This document shows, piece by piece, positions 21,532 through 30,190 of a stretch of 51,819 bases of DNA. The stretch lies in contig NZ_KQ948664.1 in assembly GCF_001514145.1 (NCBI RefSeq), forward strand, positions 1,948 through 53,766, read 5' to 3'. The notes under the pieces are model-generated. The model was not told where the DNA came from. It was given only the letters and a program-made list of their open reading frames with translations, and searched no databases. Origin of the DNA: Streptomyces canus. Its GTDB lineage: Bacteria; Actinomycetota; Actinomycetes; Streptomycetales; Streptomycetaceae. Position 1 is the first letter of the stretch. Each line of letters starts with the position of its first letter. A program made the translations under genes and the position numbers.

Positions 21532-23640
21532 TCAGTCCTCCTTCGTCAGGTGCTGCCAGTCGGTGCCGACCGGGACGAGATCCCCCCTGAGCCACAAGGG
21601 GAGTTGGTCGCGGTGATGGGGTGAGCCGGACACGCCGGAGGCGCCCAGCGGGACCACCCAGAGACTGTCCTCGCGGCGGGCCAGGTCCCAGACGTAACGG
21701 GCGGCCGGGCCACGGGCGGCGAGGTCAGTGAGTCCGGGGACCGCGGAGGTGCACAGGACGCAGTCGTGGTCGCCCGAGAGAGCCGCGGCCGGCCACTCGT
21801 CGTCGGGGAGCGCCCGCCAGGGGGCGAGGCGATGGGTGTCGCCCCAGGTGCCCCGCGGCGGCTCGGCGGCCACTTCCTCCACGGCGGCCCGTACGATCCC
21901 GGCGCGGTCGATGCCGTACAACTCCTCGGCGCGCAGGAGGTGTTCGAGCGCGAAGGCGACACGGGGGACGAGGCCGAGCCAGGGGAGCAGGACGTCCGGG
22001 TAGGCGGGCGGGGCGGTCAGGGCCGCGAACGCGGGGTGGGCGGCGAGCCGTCGTACGACCGCGCTGCGTACGGCGGCGTAGAGGGCGGCCTCACGGCTGC
22101 TCGCGACCATGCGGCGATCCCAGCGGAGGATCGTTTCCCTCGTGGTCACGGCCTCGGGGCTCAGTCCGTCCAGGGCCTCGAGGTGAGCCAGCAGGGGCTG
22201 CGCCGAGGCGAGATGGGTGTCCGTGTGGATGAGGGGCATGTCGGCGGCCGACCACTGCTCCTTCTCCCGCAGCAGGGCGGTGATGCGGTCGGCCCGGTGG
22301 GGCGGGGCGAACTCGACGCCGAGCGGGGCGGCGGGGCCGCGCTGGTTGGCCATCACGGCGATGCCGTCGGTGAGACCGGCGCGGGGAGAGTCGTGCCAGC
22401 CCTGCCAGTCGTGGCCCGGCTCCCAGGCGGGGACGGGGCGCAGCCGGTTGGCCTCCGCGCGCACAGGGACCCTTCCGGCGACCCGGTGCAGCAGGCCGCC
22501 CTCGGTGTCGGCGGCCTGGACGACGTTCACGGGTTCGACCCACAGGTCGAACGCCCGGTCCACGTCGGCGGTTCGGCGGGCCCGGAGCAGAGGGAGCAGG
22601 GCACTGAAGCCGAGGTCCTCGGTGACGCGGGGCGGGTAGCGGAGGGAGAGGGCCACGGGCACCCCCGGGAAGACCGGCCGCTCCTCGGGCACTCCCTCGT
22701 CCAGCCCTTCCGGGCCGCCTGCAATGACCGGCCCCCGCCCGGTCTCGATCACCTCGATCTCGACCGGGACCTCGCCCGCCACCTCGACCGTCTCGGTGTG
22801 CCGGGTGGCGCGGTGCCAGGCGCCGTCCGGGCCGAGGGCCTCCACTCCGGCTCCCGTGCGGCGCAGTCGCTCCCGGTACAGGTCCTGGTAGTCGGCCATG
22901 GCGTTGGTGATGGACCAGGCGACCGTGCCGGTGTGGCCGAAGTGGGCGATGCCGGGAACGCCGGGGACGGCGAGGCCGATGACGTCGAACTCGGGGCAGG
23001 AGAGCCGGATCTGCTGGTAGACGCCGGGTTCCTCGATGTAGCGGTGCGGGTCGCCGGCGAGGACGGCGTGGCCGGTGGTGGTGCGGGTGCCGGCGACCAG
23101 CCAGCCGTTGCTGCCGGAGGTGCCCGGGCCGTCGGCGGCGAACAGGCCGACCGCGTCCGGGCCCAGGTGTCGTAGCGCCTCGTCCCGCCAGAGCTTGGCC
23201 GGGAAGCCGGCGAACAGGACGTGAGTGGCAAGCCAGACGCCGAGCGGGGTCCAGGGCTCCCAGCGCCCGGGGGCGAGGCCGACGCGGGCGAACTCCGGGG
23301 CCCGCGTGCCCGGCAGCTCCTCGTTCACGCCGTCGACGTACGCCCGCACCCAGTCGGCCGTCTCCGGGTCCCGTCTCTCCAGCGCTCGGAAGCAGCGTCT
23401 CGCCGTGTCGGCCAGGCGGGCCCGTCGCGCGAGGGTGTCCCAGGAAAGGGCCCCGGCACCGAGGAAGGCGGCCGAGGTGCCCTGCGCGCGATGCCGTTCG
23501 ACCTCCAGTTGCCAGGCACGGTCGCGGGCGGTGACCCGGCCCTGGGCGCGGGCGAGTTCACGCGCGCTGCCCGCGCGGAGATGGGGAATCCCCCAGGCGT
23601 CGCGGTAGATCTCGATACTCACCCTCGCACCCGCTCCCAT
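21532..23640 (-). CDS. Penicillin-acylase-family Ntn hydrolase, cytoplasmic type
   Basis: A 702-residue acylase of the penicillin/AHL acylase family. The N-terminal part (IEIYRDAWGIPHLRAGS) is the alpha-chain start; the nucleophile is Ser177 in GTSGSNGWLVAG, preceded by the spacer that is removed by self-cleavage. AGDPHRYIEEPG and HFGHTGTVAWSITN are conserved beta-chain motifs. No signal peptide is visible, unlike secreted relatives such as PvdQ. An iron box abuts the ATG; a GTG at 23622 is an alternative start if the transcript has a leader. It leads a run of acylase, acetyltransferase, cupin and broken SDR. Confidence 0.88.
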   Translation of the reverse strand: MGAGARVSIEIYRDAWGIPHLRAGSARELARAQGRVTARDRAWQLEVERHRAQGTSAAFLGAGALSWDTLARRARLADTARRCFRALERRDPETADWVRAYVDGVNEELPGTRAPEFARVGLAPGRWEPWTPLGVWLATHVLFAGFPAKLWRDEALRHLGPDAVGLFAADGPGTSGSNGWLVAGTRTTTGHAVLAGDPHRYIEEPGVYQQIRLSCPEFDVIGLAVPGVPGIAHFGHTGTVAWSITNAMADYQDLYRERLRRTGAGVEALGPDGAWHRATRHTETVEVAGEVPVEIEVIETGRGPVIAGGPEGLDEGVPEERPVFPGVPVALSLRYPPRVTEDLGFSALLPLLRARRTADVDRAFDLWVEPVNVVQAADTEGGLLHRVAGRVPVRAEANRLRPVPAWEPGHDWQGWHDSPRAGLTDGIAVMANQRGPAAPLGVEFAPPHRADRITALLREKEQWSAADMPLIHTDTHLASAQPLLAHLEALDGLSPEAVTTRETILRWDRRMVASSREAALYAAVRSAVVRRLAAHPAFAALTAPPAYPDVLLPWLGLVPRVAFALEHLLRAEELYGIDRAGIVRAAVEEVAAEPPRGTWGDTHRLAPWRALPDDEWPAAALSGDHDCVLCTSAVPGLTDLAARGPAARYVWDLARREDSLWVVPLGASGVSGSPHHRDQLPLWLRGDLVPVGTDWQHLTKED

Positions 23641-23659
23641 TTAAGTTAGCCTTACCTAA
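23641..23659. promoter_or_regulatory. DmdR1/IdeR-type iron box
   Basis: TTAAGTTAGCCTTACCTAA closely fits the 19-bp actinobacterial iron-repressor consensus (TTAGGTTAGGCTAACCTAA class, both strands). It lies in the 60-bp divergent region between the acylase (minus) and siderophore-interacting protein (plus) genes and can repress both when Fe2+ is plentiful. Confidence 0.9.
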
Positions 23660-23700
23660 GTTTGCTCGGTGTGGGAATCGTACGCGAGGGGTGAAAGGTC

Positions 23701-24438
23701 ATGGGGCAGGGGCACGGCTGGGAGGGAGCGGTCCTGCGACTGCTGCGCGCGAAGGACTTCGTGTTCACCGTGACGGGCGCCGAGGACGTCACCGGCGCGT
23801 ACCGGCGGGTGCACCTCACCGACGGCGGGATGCTGGCGGTCACCGGCGTCCACCCGACGATGTGGGTGCGCCTGTGGTTCTCCGCCGCGGGCAAACCGCA
23901 CCAGCGCGCGTACACCTTGGTCGACCCGGACCCCGCGGCAGGCACCTTCACCCTGGAGTTCGCGCTGCACGACGGCGTGGCCAGTGACTGGGCCCGGACG
24001 GCGAAGCCCGGCGACACCGTCGAGGCCACGGTCCACGGAACCGGCTTCGAGCGCCCGGACCCCGAGCCCACCCATGTCTTCGCCATCGGCGACCCGGCCT
24101 CCCTGCCCGCCCTCAACTCCCTCCTCGGCGCCCTGGACTCCTCCCCCGCGACCGTCTGGTTCGAGGGCGGCGACGAGGGCCTCCCCTTCCGCACCGACCC
24201 GTCCCGCCACGAGGTCCGCCGGGTCCTCCGCCTCGACTCCGGCACGCATCTGGTCGCCCAGGTGAAGGCGGACCTGCCCGGTCTGCTGAAGAGCCACCCG
24301 GACGCGTATGTGTGGATCGCCTGCGACACGGCGACGACCAGGGCGCTGTCGTCGTACGTCCGCAAGGACCTCGGCCTGGCCAAGGAGCGGGTGAACGCGC
24401 TCGGCTACTGGAGGGAGCAGTCCGCCGGCTCCCGGTAG
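23701..24438 (+). CDS. Siderophore-interacting protein (SIP/ViuB-like ferric reductase)
   Basis: A 245-residue protein of the SIP family, flavin-dependent reductases that release iron from imported ferric siderophores in the cytoplasm. Motifs: YRRVHLTDGGML; QRAYTLVDPDPAAGTFTLEF, the flavin-binding RAYT box; HVFAIGDPASLPAL; VWIACDTATTRAL. Normal length. The ATG at 23701 follows GAAAGG. It shares the iron box at 23641 with the divergent acylase operon, giving a consistent iron-starvation locus. Confidence 0.92.
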   Translation: MGQGHGWEGAVLRLLRAKDFVFTVTGAEDVTGAYRRVHLTDGGMLAVTGVHPTMWVRLWFSAAGKPHQRAYTLVDPDPAAGTFTLEFALHDGVASDWARTAKPGDTVEATVHGTGFERPDPEPTHVFAIGDPASLPALNSLLGALDSSPATVWFEGGDEGLPFRTDPSRHEVRRVLRLDSGTHLVAQVKADLPGLLKSHPDAYVWIACDTATTRALSSYVRKDLGLAKERVNALGYWREQSAGSR

Positions 24439-24471
24439 AGGCGAGCCGTCGGCGCAGGCATGATCGGGGAC

Positions 24472-25059
24472 ATGGACGTCACCCTTCACCTCGCCCAGGA
24501 CCCCGAGGCCGACGAGCTCCTCGGCCGCTCCCCGCTCGCCGCGCTGGTCGGGATGCTGCTGGACCAGCAGGTCCCGATGGAGTGGGCGTTCAAGGGCCCC
24601 CGCACCATCGCGGACCGCCTCGGCGCGAACGACCTCGACGCGCACGAGATCGCCGCACAGGACCCGGAGGCCTTCGCCGCGCTGCTCTCCGAGAAGCCGG
24701 CCGTGCACCGCTACCCCGGCTCGATGGCCAAGCGGATCCAGCAGTTGTGCCAGTACCTGGTCGAGCACTACGACGGTCAGGCCGAGCTGGTGTGGAAGGG
24801 CGTGGCCGACGGCCGCGAACTGCTGCGCCGGCTGGAGGAGCTGCCGGGGTTCGGGAAGCAGAAGGCGCAGATCTTCCTGGCGTTGCTGGGCAAGCAGCTC
24901 GGTGTTCAGCCGAAGGGCTGGCGCGAGGCCGCGGGCGCGTACGGCGAGCCGAAGTCCTTCCGGTCCGTCGCCGACATCACCGGCCCCGAGTCGCTGACCA
25001 AGGTCCGCGCGCACAAGCAGGAGATGAAGGCGGCGGCGAAGGCGGCCAAGAAGTCCTAG
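24472..25059 (+). CDS. HhH-GPD family base-excision repair protein
   Basis: A 195-residue protein of the short actinobacterial HhH-GPD group. LVGMLLDQQVPMEWAFKGP starts the fold, and LPGFGKQKAQIFLALLGKQ is the helix-hairpin-helix. The catalytic Lys/Asp region is less standard than in AlkA or Nth, so the lesion is unknown. ATG 24472 sits 6-7 bp after a -10-like CATGAT, suggesting a leaderless mRNA; 24460 is the alternative start. It follows the SIP gene by 33 bp on the same strand, but probably has its own promoter. Confidence 0.85.
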   Translation: MDVTLHLAQDPEADELLGRSPLAALVGMLLDQQVPMEWAFKGPRTIADRLGANDLDAHEIAAQDPEAFAALLSEKPAVHRYPGSMAKRIQQLCQYLVEHYDGQAELVWKGVADGRELLRRLEELPGFGKQKAQIFLALLGKQLGVQPKGWREAAGAYGEPKSFRSVADITGPESLTKVRAHKQEMKAAAKAAKKS

Positions 25060-25116
25060 TCAGCCGGGTGGCCCGCCCCGGTGGCCGTGCGGTGTCCGGC
25101 GGTCCCAGCATGGACC

Positions 25117-25767
25117 ATGACCGAGTTCGACGACCGCTTCGACGACCGCAAGGTCCACGCGGGCCGCCCGCCGGGCGTCTCGCCGCACGCGCCCGAAACG
25201 CCCTTCGAGGGTCCCCTGCACGCCCTCGCAAAGGCCGCCTGGCAGGTCGTCCTGCTCACCGGCGTCGCCTCCCTGATCCTGGGCGTCCTGGTCCTGGTCT
25301 GGCCCGACGCCACCCTGCTCGCGGCCGGTGTCCTCTTCGGCGTCTACCTCCTGATCAGCGGTGTCTTCCAGCTGGTCGCGGCCTTCGGCACCCACCGGAC
25401 GACGGCCCTGCGCGTCCTGGCCTTCATCAGCGGCGCCCTCTCCATCCTGCTGGGCCTGTTCTGTCTGCGCGGCCCGATGCGGTCGATCCTGCTGCTCGCC
25501 CTGTGGATCGGCATCGGCTGGCTGATCCGCGGCATCACCCAGACCCTGGCCGCCGCGTCCGACCGGTCGATGCCGGCCCGCGGCCGGCAGATCTTCCTCG
25601 GCGCGCTCACCTTCGTCGCCGGGATCGTGCTGATCGACTCCCCCTTCGAATCGGTCGCCGTACTCACCCTGGTCGGCGGCATCTGGCTGGTCGTCGTCGG
25701 AGCCGTGGAAATCATCACCGCGCTCGGCATCCGCAGCCGGGCCGGGGAGGTACCGCGCGCGCTGTGA
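25117..25767 (+). CDS. DUF308/HdeD-family membrane protein
   Basis: A 216-residue protein with ~45 hydrophilic residues, then six predicted membrane helices in three pairs (LTGVASLILGVLVLVWPDAT; LFGVYLLISGVFQLVAAFG; VLAFISGALSILLGLFCL and so on). This is the layout of HdeD/DUF308 proteins, linked to acid or general stress in other bacteria. Start at 25117 chosen because the upstream extension is low-complexity and not conserved-looking. Confidence 0.85.
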   Translation: MTEFDDRFDDRKVHAGRPPGVSPHAPETPFEGPLHALAKAAWQVVLLTGVASLILGVLVLVWPDATLLAAGVLFGVYLLISGVFQLVAAFGTHRTTALRVLAFISGALSILLGLFCLRGPMRSILLLALWIGIGWLIRGITQTLAAASDRSMPARGRQIFLGALTFVAGIVLIDSPFESVAVLTLVGGIWLVVVGAVEIITALGIRSRAGEVPRAL

Positions 25768-26507
25768 CGGCGACGGCAGACCACGGCACCGCATGACCTG
25801 GGTCCGCCCCTGGTGCCGGCATGTGCCCCCCACGGTCATGCCCCGGCCGCCTGTGACCAGGTGAATCCCACGTGTTTGCCGTCAGGCGAGGGTCGGTCAC
25901 CGGCGAGCGCCACCCCCCGCCCCTCACCGCCACAGCCCCGCCGCACGGCCGACTGACGCTCCACCTCGACCGGACGAACTCCCACAGCCGACATCCCGAA
26001 CCGCGCGCCGGACGAGAACCGATGGGCGCCCCTCAGTCACCTCCGCACCACCACTGGCTGCGTGCTACCGCGACCGACGACAAGCCACACCCGCGGACGG
26101 CAACCGGGGCGCCACCCGCGAGCCTCCGCCACGCCCTCGCCCTGCCGACGGCCACAACCCCGCCGCACACGGTCGACGGGCACGCCACCTCGACCGGACG
26201 AACCCCACAGCCGACATCACGAGTCACACCCCCGGCGGGGAACCGATGGGTGCCTCGGAGCCGCCGCCCCGTCCCGGCATGCGGGCTGCCGCACCGACGA
26301 CGAGCCACACCCGCGGACGGCAACCGGGGCGCCACCCGCGAGCCTCCGCCACGCCCTCGCCACACCACTGCCCTCCCGACGGCCACACCCCCCGGCCGGT
26401 ACCGGTGAGGGTCACCCCCCGCACCACCAACGGACCCACTGCTGCGACCGGGTGAATCCCGCCGCCGAAGTGATGAATCCCGTGCGCCGGGCGGGGAGAC
26501 GACCTGT
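25768..26507. repeat. 740-bp gene-free stretch with a ~220-bp tandem repeat
   Basis: No gene is supported. Bases 26073-26141 recur at 26293-26361 with one mismatch in 69 (offset 220). Flanking pieces also repeat more loosely: the CACCTCGACCGGACGAAC motif occurs near 25964 and 26187, and AACCGATGGG near 26017 and 26240. This indicates about two degenerate copies of a 220-bp unit between about 25950 and 26400. All frames of the repeat are open only because of GC bias. Confidence 0.75.
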
Positions 26508-26825
26508 GTGAGTTCCGTACGACGTGCCCCGCGCAGCCATGACTGGCTGCGGACGCTCGTGCTGCTGCTCGCGCTGGTGGTTCCCGGGGCGCATTTCCAG
26601 GCGCACGCGATGCCGTCCGTTCCGGCCGGGGAGCTCGTCGAGTACGACGTCCTCGACACCCCCCTGCGGCCACCGGCCCGGGCCGTCCACCGTACGGCCG
26701 TACCTCTGCGCCCCGCTCCGCGACCGCAGACGGCTCCCGGAGTGCCGGCGGACCGCCCCGTCCCGGCGCTGCCGCGGCCGCCGTACGTGCTGCGCGCCCT
26801 GCGTTCCGTGGTCCTGCGCTGCTGA
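26508..26825 (+). CDS. Small exported or membrane-anchored Pro-rich protein
   Basis: A 105-residue protein. Residues ~13-34 form a signal-like hydrophobic helix (WLRTLVLLLALVVPGAHF, then QAHA), followed by a Pro/Arg-rich region without a recognisable domain. The GTG at 26508 has GGGGAG 10 nt upstream. The next micro-ORF starts 51 bp after its stop on the same strand. I do not recognise a family. Confidence 0.55.
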   Translation: MSSVRRAPRSHDWLRTLVLLLALVVPGAHFQAHAMPSVPAGELVEYDVLDTPLRPPARAVHRTAVPLRPAPRPQTAPGVPADRPVPALPRPPYVLRALRSVVLRC

Positions 26826-26876
26826 CAGAGCCCGCTTCCCGCAGGTCTGCTCAGCACTCACGCAAGGAACACCGTC

Positions 26877-26996
26877 ATGCCCAACGACCCGTACGCGATC
26901 CTGCGCGCCCTGCTGCGCGCGGAGGCCGCGCGCAGTGCGCCGAAACCGCAGAGCACGAAGAAGAAGCCGCCGTCGGGGGAGGAGAAGCGCGGCTGA
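26877..26996 (+). CDS. 39-residue conserved-looking small protein
   Basis: ATG 26877 to TGA 26996 encodes MPNDPYAILRALLRAEAARS followed by a Lys/Pro-rich tail, with a strong AAGGAA ribosome site 7 nt upstream. The amphipathic start and basic tail suggest a short helix that binds nucleic acid or a partner. No known domain. It is co-directional with the preceding gene and convergent with the DUF853 ATPase, whose stop is 20 bp away. Confidence 0.55.
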   Translation: MPNDPYAILRALLRAEAARSAPKPQSTKKKPPSGEEKRG

Positions 26997-27015
26997 TCCT
27001 CCGGAGGAGGCGGGA

Positions 27016-28623
27016 CTACCGCCTCCTCCGGGCCGTACCGAAGAGCGAGCGGGTGATCTCCCGCCCGATCTGCGTGCCCAGCGACCGCGCGAGCGACTTG
27101 AACATGCCGCTGTCGACGACCTGTTCGACGACGGAGGGGTCTTTCCGGCGAGACGTGGGCGGGGCCTTCATCTCGTCCGGGCCCTTGGCGCCACGCGAGC
27201 TGAGCTTCTCGTACGCCGACTCCCTGTCCACAGCCTGTGCGTAACGCCCGTACAGCGGCGAGGCCTTGACCGCCGAGTCCAGCGCACCGGCGTCGACAGG
27301 GCCCATCAGGGACTCGGGAGCGCGCAGGCGGGTCGCGGCGACGGGCGTGGGAGCCCCCTTCTCGCTCAGCACCGTCACCACGGCCTCCCCCGTCCCGAGA
27401 CCGGTGAGCAGTTCCTCCAGGTCGTACGCGGAGTCGGGGAAGGTCCTCACGGTCGCCTTCAACGCCTTCTGGTCATCGGGGGTGAAGGCCCGCAGCGCGT
27501 GCTGGACCCGGTTGCCGAGCTGGGCGAGGACGTCGGCAGGTACGTCCTTCGTGGTCTGCGTGACGAAGAAGACGCCGACCCCTTTCGAGCGAATCAGCCG
27601 GACGGTCTGGGTGAGGGAGTCGAGGAAGGCCTTCGAGGCCCCGTTGAAGAGCAGATGCGCCTCGTCGAAGAAGAAGACGAGCTTCGGCTTGTCGGCGTCA
27701 CCGACCTCCGGCAGATCGTGGAACAGATCGGCGAGCAGCCACATCAGGAAGGTCGAGAAGAGCTGCGGCCGGTCCTGTACGGCGGCCAGCTCCAGCACGG
27801 ACACCAGCCCGCGCCCGTCGTCCTGTGTCCGCAGCAGCTCACCGGTGTCGAACTCCGGCTCCCCGAAGAAGTCGGCCATGCCCTGCGCCTCGAAGGCCGT
27901 GAGGGACCTGAGGATCACCCCGGCCGTGGCCGTGCTGAGGCCACCGATGTTCCTCAGTTCCCCCTTGCCCTCGTCGGAGGTCAGGAAGGCGACGACGGCC
28001 CTGAGATCCTTGAGGTCGACGAGCTCGAGCCCCTTCTGGTCGGCGTAGTGGAAGATCAGGCCGAGGGACTGCTCCTGGGTCTGGCTGAGCTGGAGCACCT
28101 TGGACAGCAGCACCGGCCCGAAGCTGGTGACGGTGGCGCGGACGGGGATGCCGTGACCGATGCCGCCGAGGGCGTAGAACTCGGCGGGACACCCGGTGGC
28201 GGCCCACGTCTGATGCACTTCCGCAGCCCTGGCCTGCACCTTCTCGTTGCGCACACCCGGCGCGGAGATCCCCGACACATCGCCCTTGATGTCGGCGAGG
28301 AAGACCGGAACCCCCTGCGCCGACAGCTGCTCGGCGATGAGCTGGAGCGTCTTGGTCTTGCCGGTGCCGGTGGCACCGGCGACGAGCCCGTGCCGGTTGA
28401 GCATCGGCAGCGGGATCCTGACCTGCGCGTCCGGCAGACAGACGCCGTCCCACAGCAGCGCGCCCAGATCAAGGGCGGGGCCGGTGAAGGCGTAGCCGGA
28501 GGCGATCTTCAGGGCCTCCCGGGGCAGGGCTGCGGAGCCGGACTGTGCCTCCGGCATGGACCGGTCGGTGGTTCCCGCGGCGGCCCCCGTGACGCCCTCC
28601 GGCGGGGTCTTTCGCTCGCTCAT
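27016..28623 (-). CDS. DUF853 / HerA-like P-loop ATPase
   Basis: A 535-residue ATPase. Walker A is GATGTGKTKT (residues ~84-93), Walker B is KLVFFFDEAHLLF, and a sensor-like FFVTQTTKDVP follows. DIKGDVSGIS and the C-terminal basic SLGTQIGREITRSLFGTARR are typical of the DUF853 group, related to HerA/FtsK DNA translocases. The N-terminal ~40 residues are low-complexity. The cellular role in Streptomyces is unsettled. Confidence 0.9.
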   Translation of the reverse strand: MSERKTPPEGVTGAAAGTTDRSMPEAQSGSAALPREALKIASGYAFTGPALDLGALLWDGVCLPDAQVRIPLPMLNRHGLVAGATGTGKTKTLQLIAEQLSAQGVPVFLADIKGDVSGISAPGVRNEKVQARAAEVHQTWAATGCPAEFYALGGIGHGIPVRATVTSFGPVLLSKVLQLSQTQEQSLGLIFHYADQKGLELVDLKDLRAVVAFLTSDEGKGELRNIGGLSTATAGVILRSLTAFEAQGMADFFGEPEFDTGELLRTQDDGRGLVSVLELAAVQDRPQLFSTFLMWLLADLFHDLPEVGDADKPKLVFFFDEAHLLFNGASKAFLDSLTQTVRLIRSKGVGVFFVTQTTKDVPADVLAQLGNRVQHALRAFTPDDQKALKATVRTFPDSAYDLEELLTGLGTGEAVVTVLSEKGAPTPVAATRLRAPESLMGPVDAGALDSAVKASPLYGRYAQAVDRESAYEKLSSRGAKGPDEMKAPPTSRRKDPSVVEQVVDSGMFKSLARSLGTQIGREITRSLFGTARRRR

Positions 28624-28727
28624 GCCAAACCCCTGCTCCCGTTACGCACCTTTTCGCAGCTTTTTTCCAGCGTCACACTCGGTCGCCATGGCTGCGCCCG
28701 GAAGGTCTTGACCGGTAGGCTTTCCGT

Positions 28728-29024
28728 GTGATCTTCAAGCGCATCGGAAACGGCCGGCCGTACCCCGACCACGGCCGGGAAAGCACCCGGCAGTGGGCGG
28801 ACGTCGCACCGCGCCCGGTCCGCCTCGATCAGCTGGTGACGACCAAGGGCCAGCTCGACTTGGAGACCCTGCTCGCCGAGGACTCCACGTTCTACGGCGA
28901 CCTGTTCGCGCACGTCGTGAAATGGCAGGGCGACCTCTATCTGGAGGACGGGCTGCACCGCGCGGTGCGGGCGGCGCTCCAGCAGCGACAGGTGCTGCAC
29001 GCGCGCGTGCTCGAACTGGACTGA
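28728..29024 (+). CDS. Small conserved protein, annotated elsewhere as VapB-like antitoxin
   Basis: A 98-residue soluble protein (MIFKRIGNGRPYPDHG; VRLDQLVTTKGQLDLETLLA; DLFAHVVKWQGDLYLEDGLH; ALQQRQVLHARVLELD). As I recall, Streptomyces homologues are labelled VapB-family antitoxin. There is no toxin gene beside it and no ribbon-helix-helix start, so I treat that function as unproved. GTG 28728 lies 7 bp after TAGGCT, a possible leaderless promoter. Confidence 0.75.
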   Translation: MIFKRIGNGRPYPDHGRESTRQWADVAPRPVRLDQLVTTKGQLDLETLLAEDSTFYGDLFAHVVKWQGDLYLEDGLHRAVRAALQQRQVLHARVLELD

Positions 29025-29123
29025 GTGACCGCGCTGTAAAGGTTTCGCCCTTTCGGGTTCACCTGCGCCGTGGTCAATGATCATCTAGTAGGCATTGCCG
29101 CCCGGGCGCACTACGCTGCGCCC

Positions 29124-29765
29124 ATGAGCATGCTGACGCCCCCCGGCATGGGCGGTAAGTACCGGATCACGGGCGACAAATACCCCCGGATGCGTCGGCC
29201 CCGGCGGCGCGGCAGGCTCGTGCTCGGCGTGGTGGCCTCCGTCGCCGCGCTGAGCCTGGTCGGCTGGGGCACGCTCCAGCTCATCGACGTGTTCACGGGC
29301 GGCGGGGACGAGGCCTCCGCGGTCGGCTCCAAGGGTGACTGCACGACGAAGGCCGACGCGTCCCCCTCCGCCTCCACTGCCCCTCTCGCCAAGCCGGGCC
29401 AGATCACCGTCAACGTCCTGAACGCCACGGCTCGCGGCGGGCTCGCCAAGAAGACGGCGGACGAGCTCAAGAAGCGGGGCTTCAAGATCGGCGACGTGGG
29501 CAACGCGACGGCGACCTACGACAAGAAGGTCAAGGGCACAGGGGTGCTGCTCGGTCCGTCATCCGCCCTCAAGACCTCACTGCCGGTCCTCGCGACGCAG
29601 CTGGCCGCCGCGGAGACCCGGACGGACACGCGCAAGGGCACCGAGGTCGACCTGATCATCGGGACGGGCTTCAAGAGCCTGACCAGCAAGGCCTCCGCGG
29701 ACAAGGCACTGGCCGCACTGAGCGCACCCGAGCCGACGGCTACGGCGTCGAAGAAGAGCTGCTGA
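29124..29765 (+). CDS. Membrane-anchored LytR C-terminal-domain protein
   Basis: A 213-residue protein with a basic cytoplasmic start, one membrane helix (LVLGVVASVAALSLVGWGTL) and an extracytoplasmic LytR_C domain (ITVNVLNATARGGLAKKTAD; GVLLGPSSALKTSLPVLATQ; VDLIIGTGFKSLT). The LytR_C fold accompanies cell-wall ligases, but occurs alone here; a cell-envelope role is inferred. ATG 29124 is 7 bp after TACGCT, consistent with leaderless transcription. Confidence 0.85.
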   Translation: MSMLTPPGMGGKYRITGDKYPRMRRPRRRGRLVLGVVASVAALSLVGWGTLQLIDVFTGGGDEASAVGSKGDCTTKADASPSASTAPLAKPGQITVNVLNATARGGLAKKTADELKKRGFKIGDVGNATATYDKKVKGTGVLLGPSSALKTSLPVLATQLAAAETRTDTRKGTEVDLIIGTGFKSLTSKASADKALAALSAPEPTATASKKSC

Positions 29766-30190
29766 GGTGTCGTAGGGCGCGGCGCGGGCAGCTGCGCCGG
29801 GCTTGGGCGGGGCGCCCATGGGGGTGCCACGCCGGGTCCTTGTGCGGCTGCGGGCCGGTGGGGGCTGGTCGCGCAGTTCCCCGCGCCCCTGGGGAGTTGC
29901 GGTCACCCGCACCACGACGGACCGTTCGCACCCCGCGCCACGACGGGCCGTTCGCCGTACCGCGCGCCGCGGACGGGCCGCTAGCCGCGTACGGCGCGCA
30001 GGGGACGGGGTGGGGGGTGTCCGCCCGCAGCGGCCGGCGTCCGTTGCCGAGCACAGCCGAGGCAACAGCAACGCGCTACACCCGCCCCCACCGGAGCCGA
30101 AACGGGCCGCCGCAGGCATCAGGGGCGCGGGAACTGCGCACAACGCCCGCCCCCACCGAACCCGCACAGGCCGGGCGCCGCACGCACGCC
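29766..30190. repeat. Convergent-gene gap filled with GC-rich dispersed repeats
   Basis: No gene. The gap starts with an A unit (about 29850-29900: CGGGCCGGTGGGGGCTGGTC, then GCGCAGTTCCCCGCGCCCCT). It contains a B unit (about 30007-30080: GGGGTGTCCGCCCGCAGCGG) and ends with an inverted A-like unit (about 30121-30175). The same units recur at 35377-36089. The inverted ends allow a large hairpin, so it may act as a bidirectional terminator. Confidence 0.75.

Noticed and set aside
26033..26857. Long minus-strand frames across the tandem repeat and the small secreted gene
   Set aside because: Arg/Gly-rich shadows with no start context; the plus-strand small gene has a signal sequence and ribosome site.
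28728..29024. A free-standing toxin-antitoxin module
   Set aside because: Despite the common VapB-like label for such proteins, there is no adjacent PIN-domain gene and no DNA-binding N-terminus is visible.
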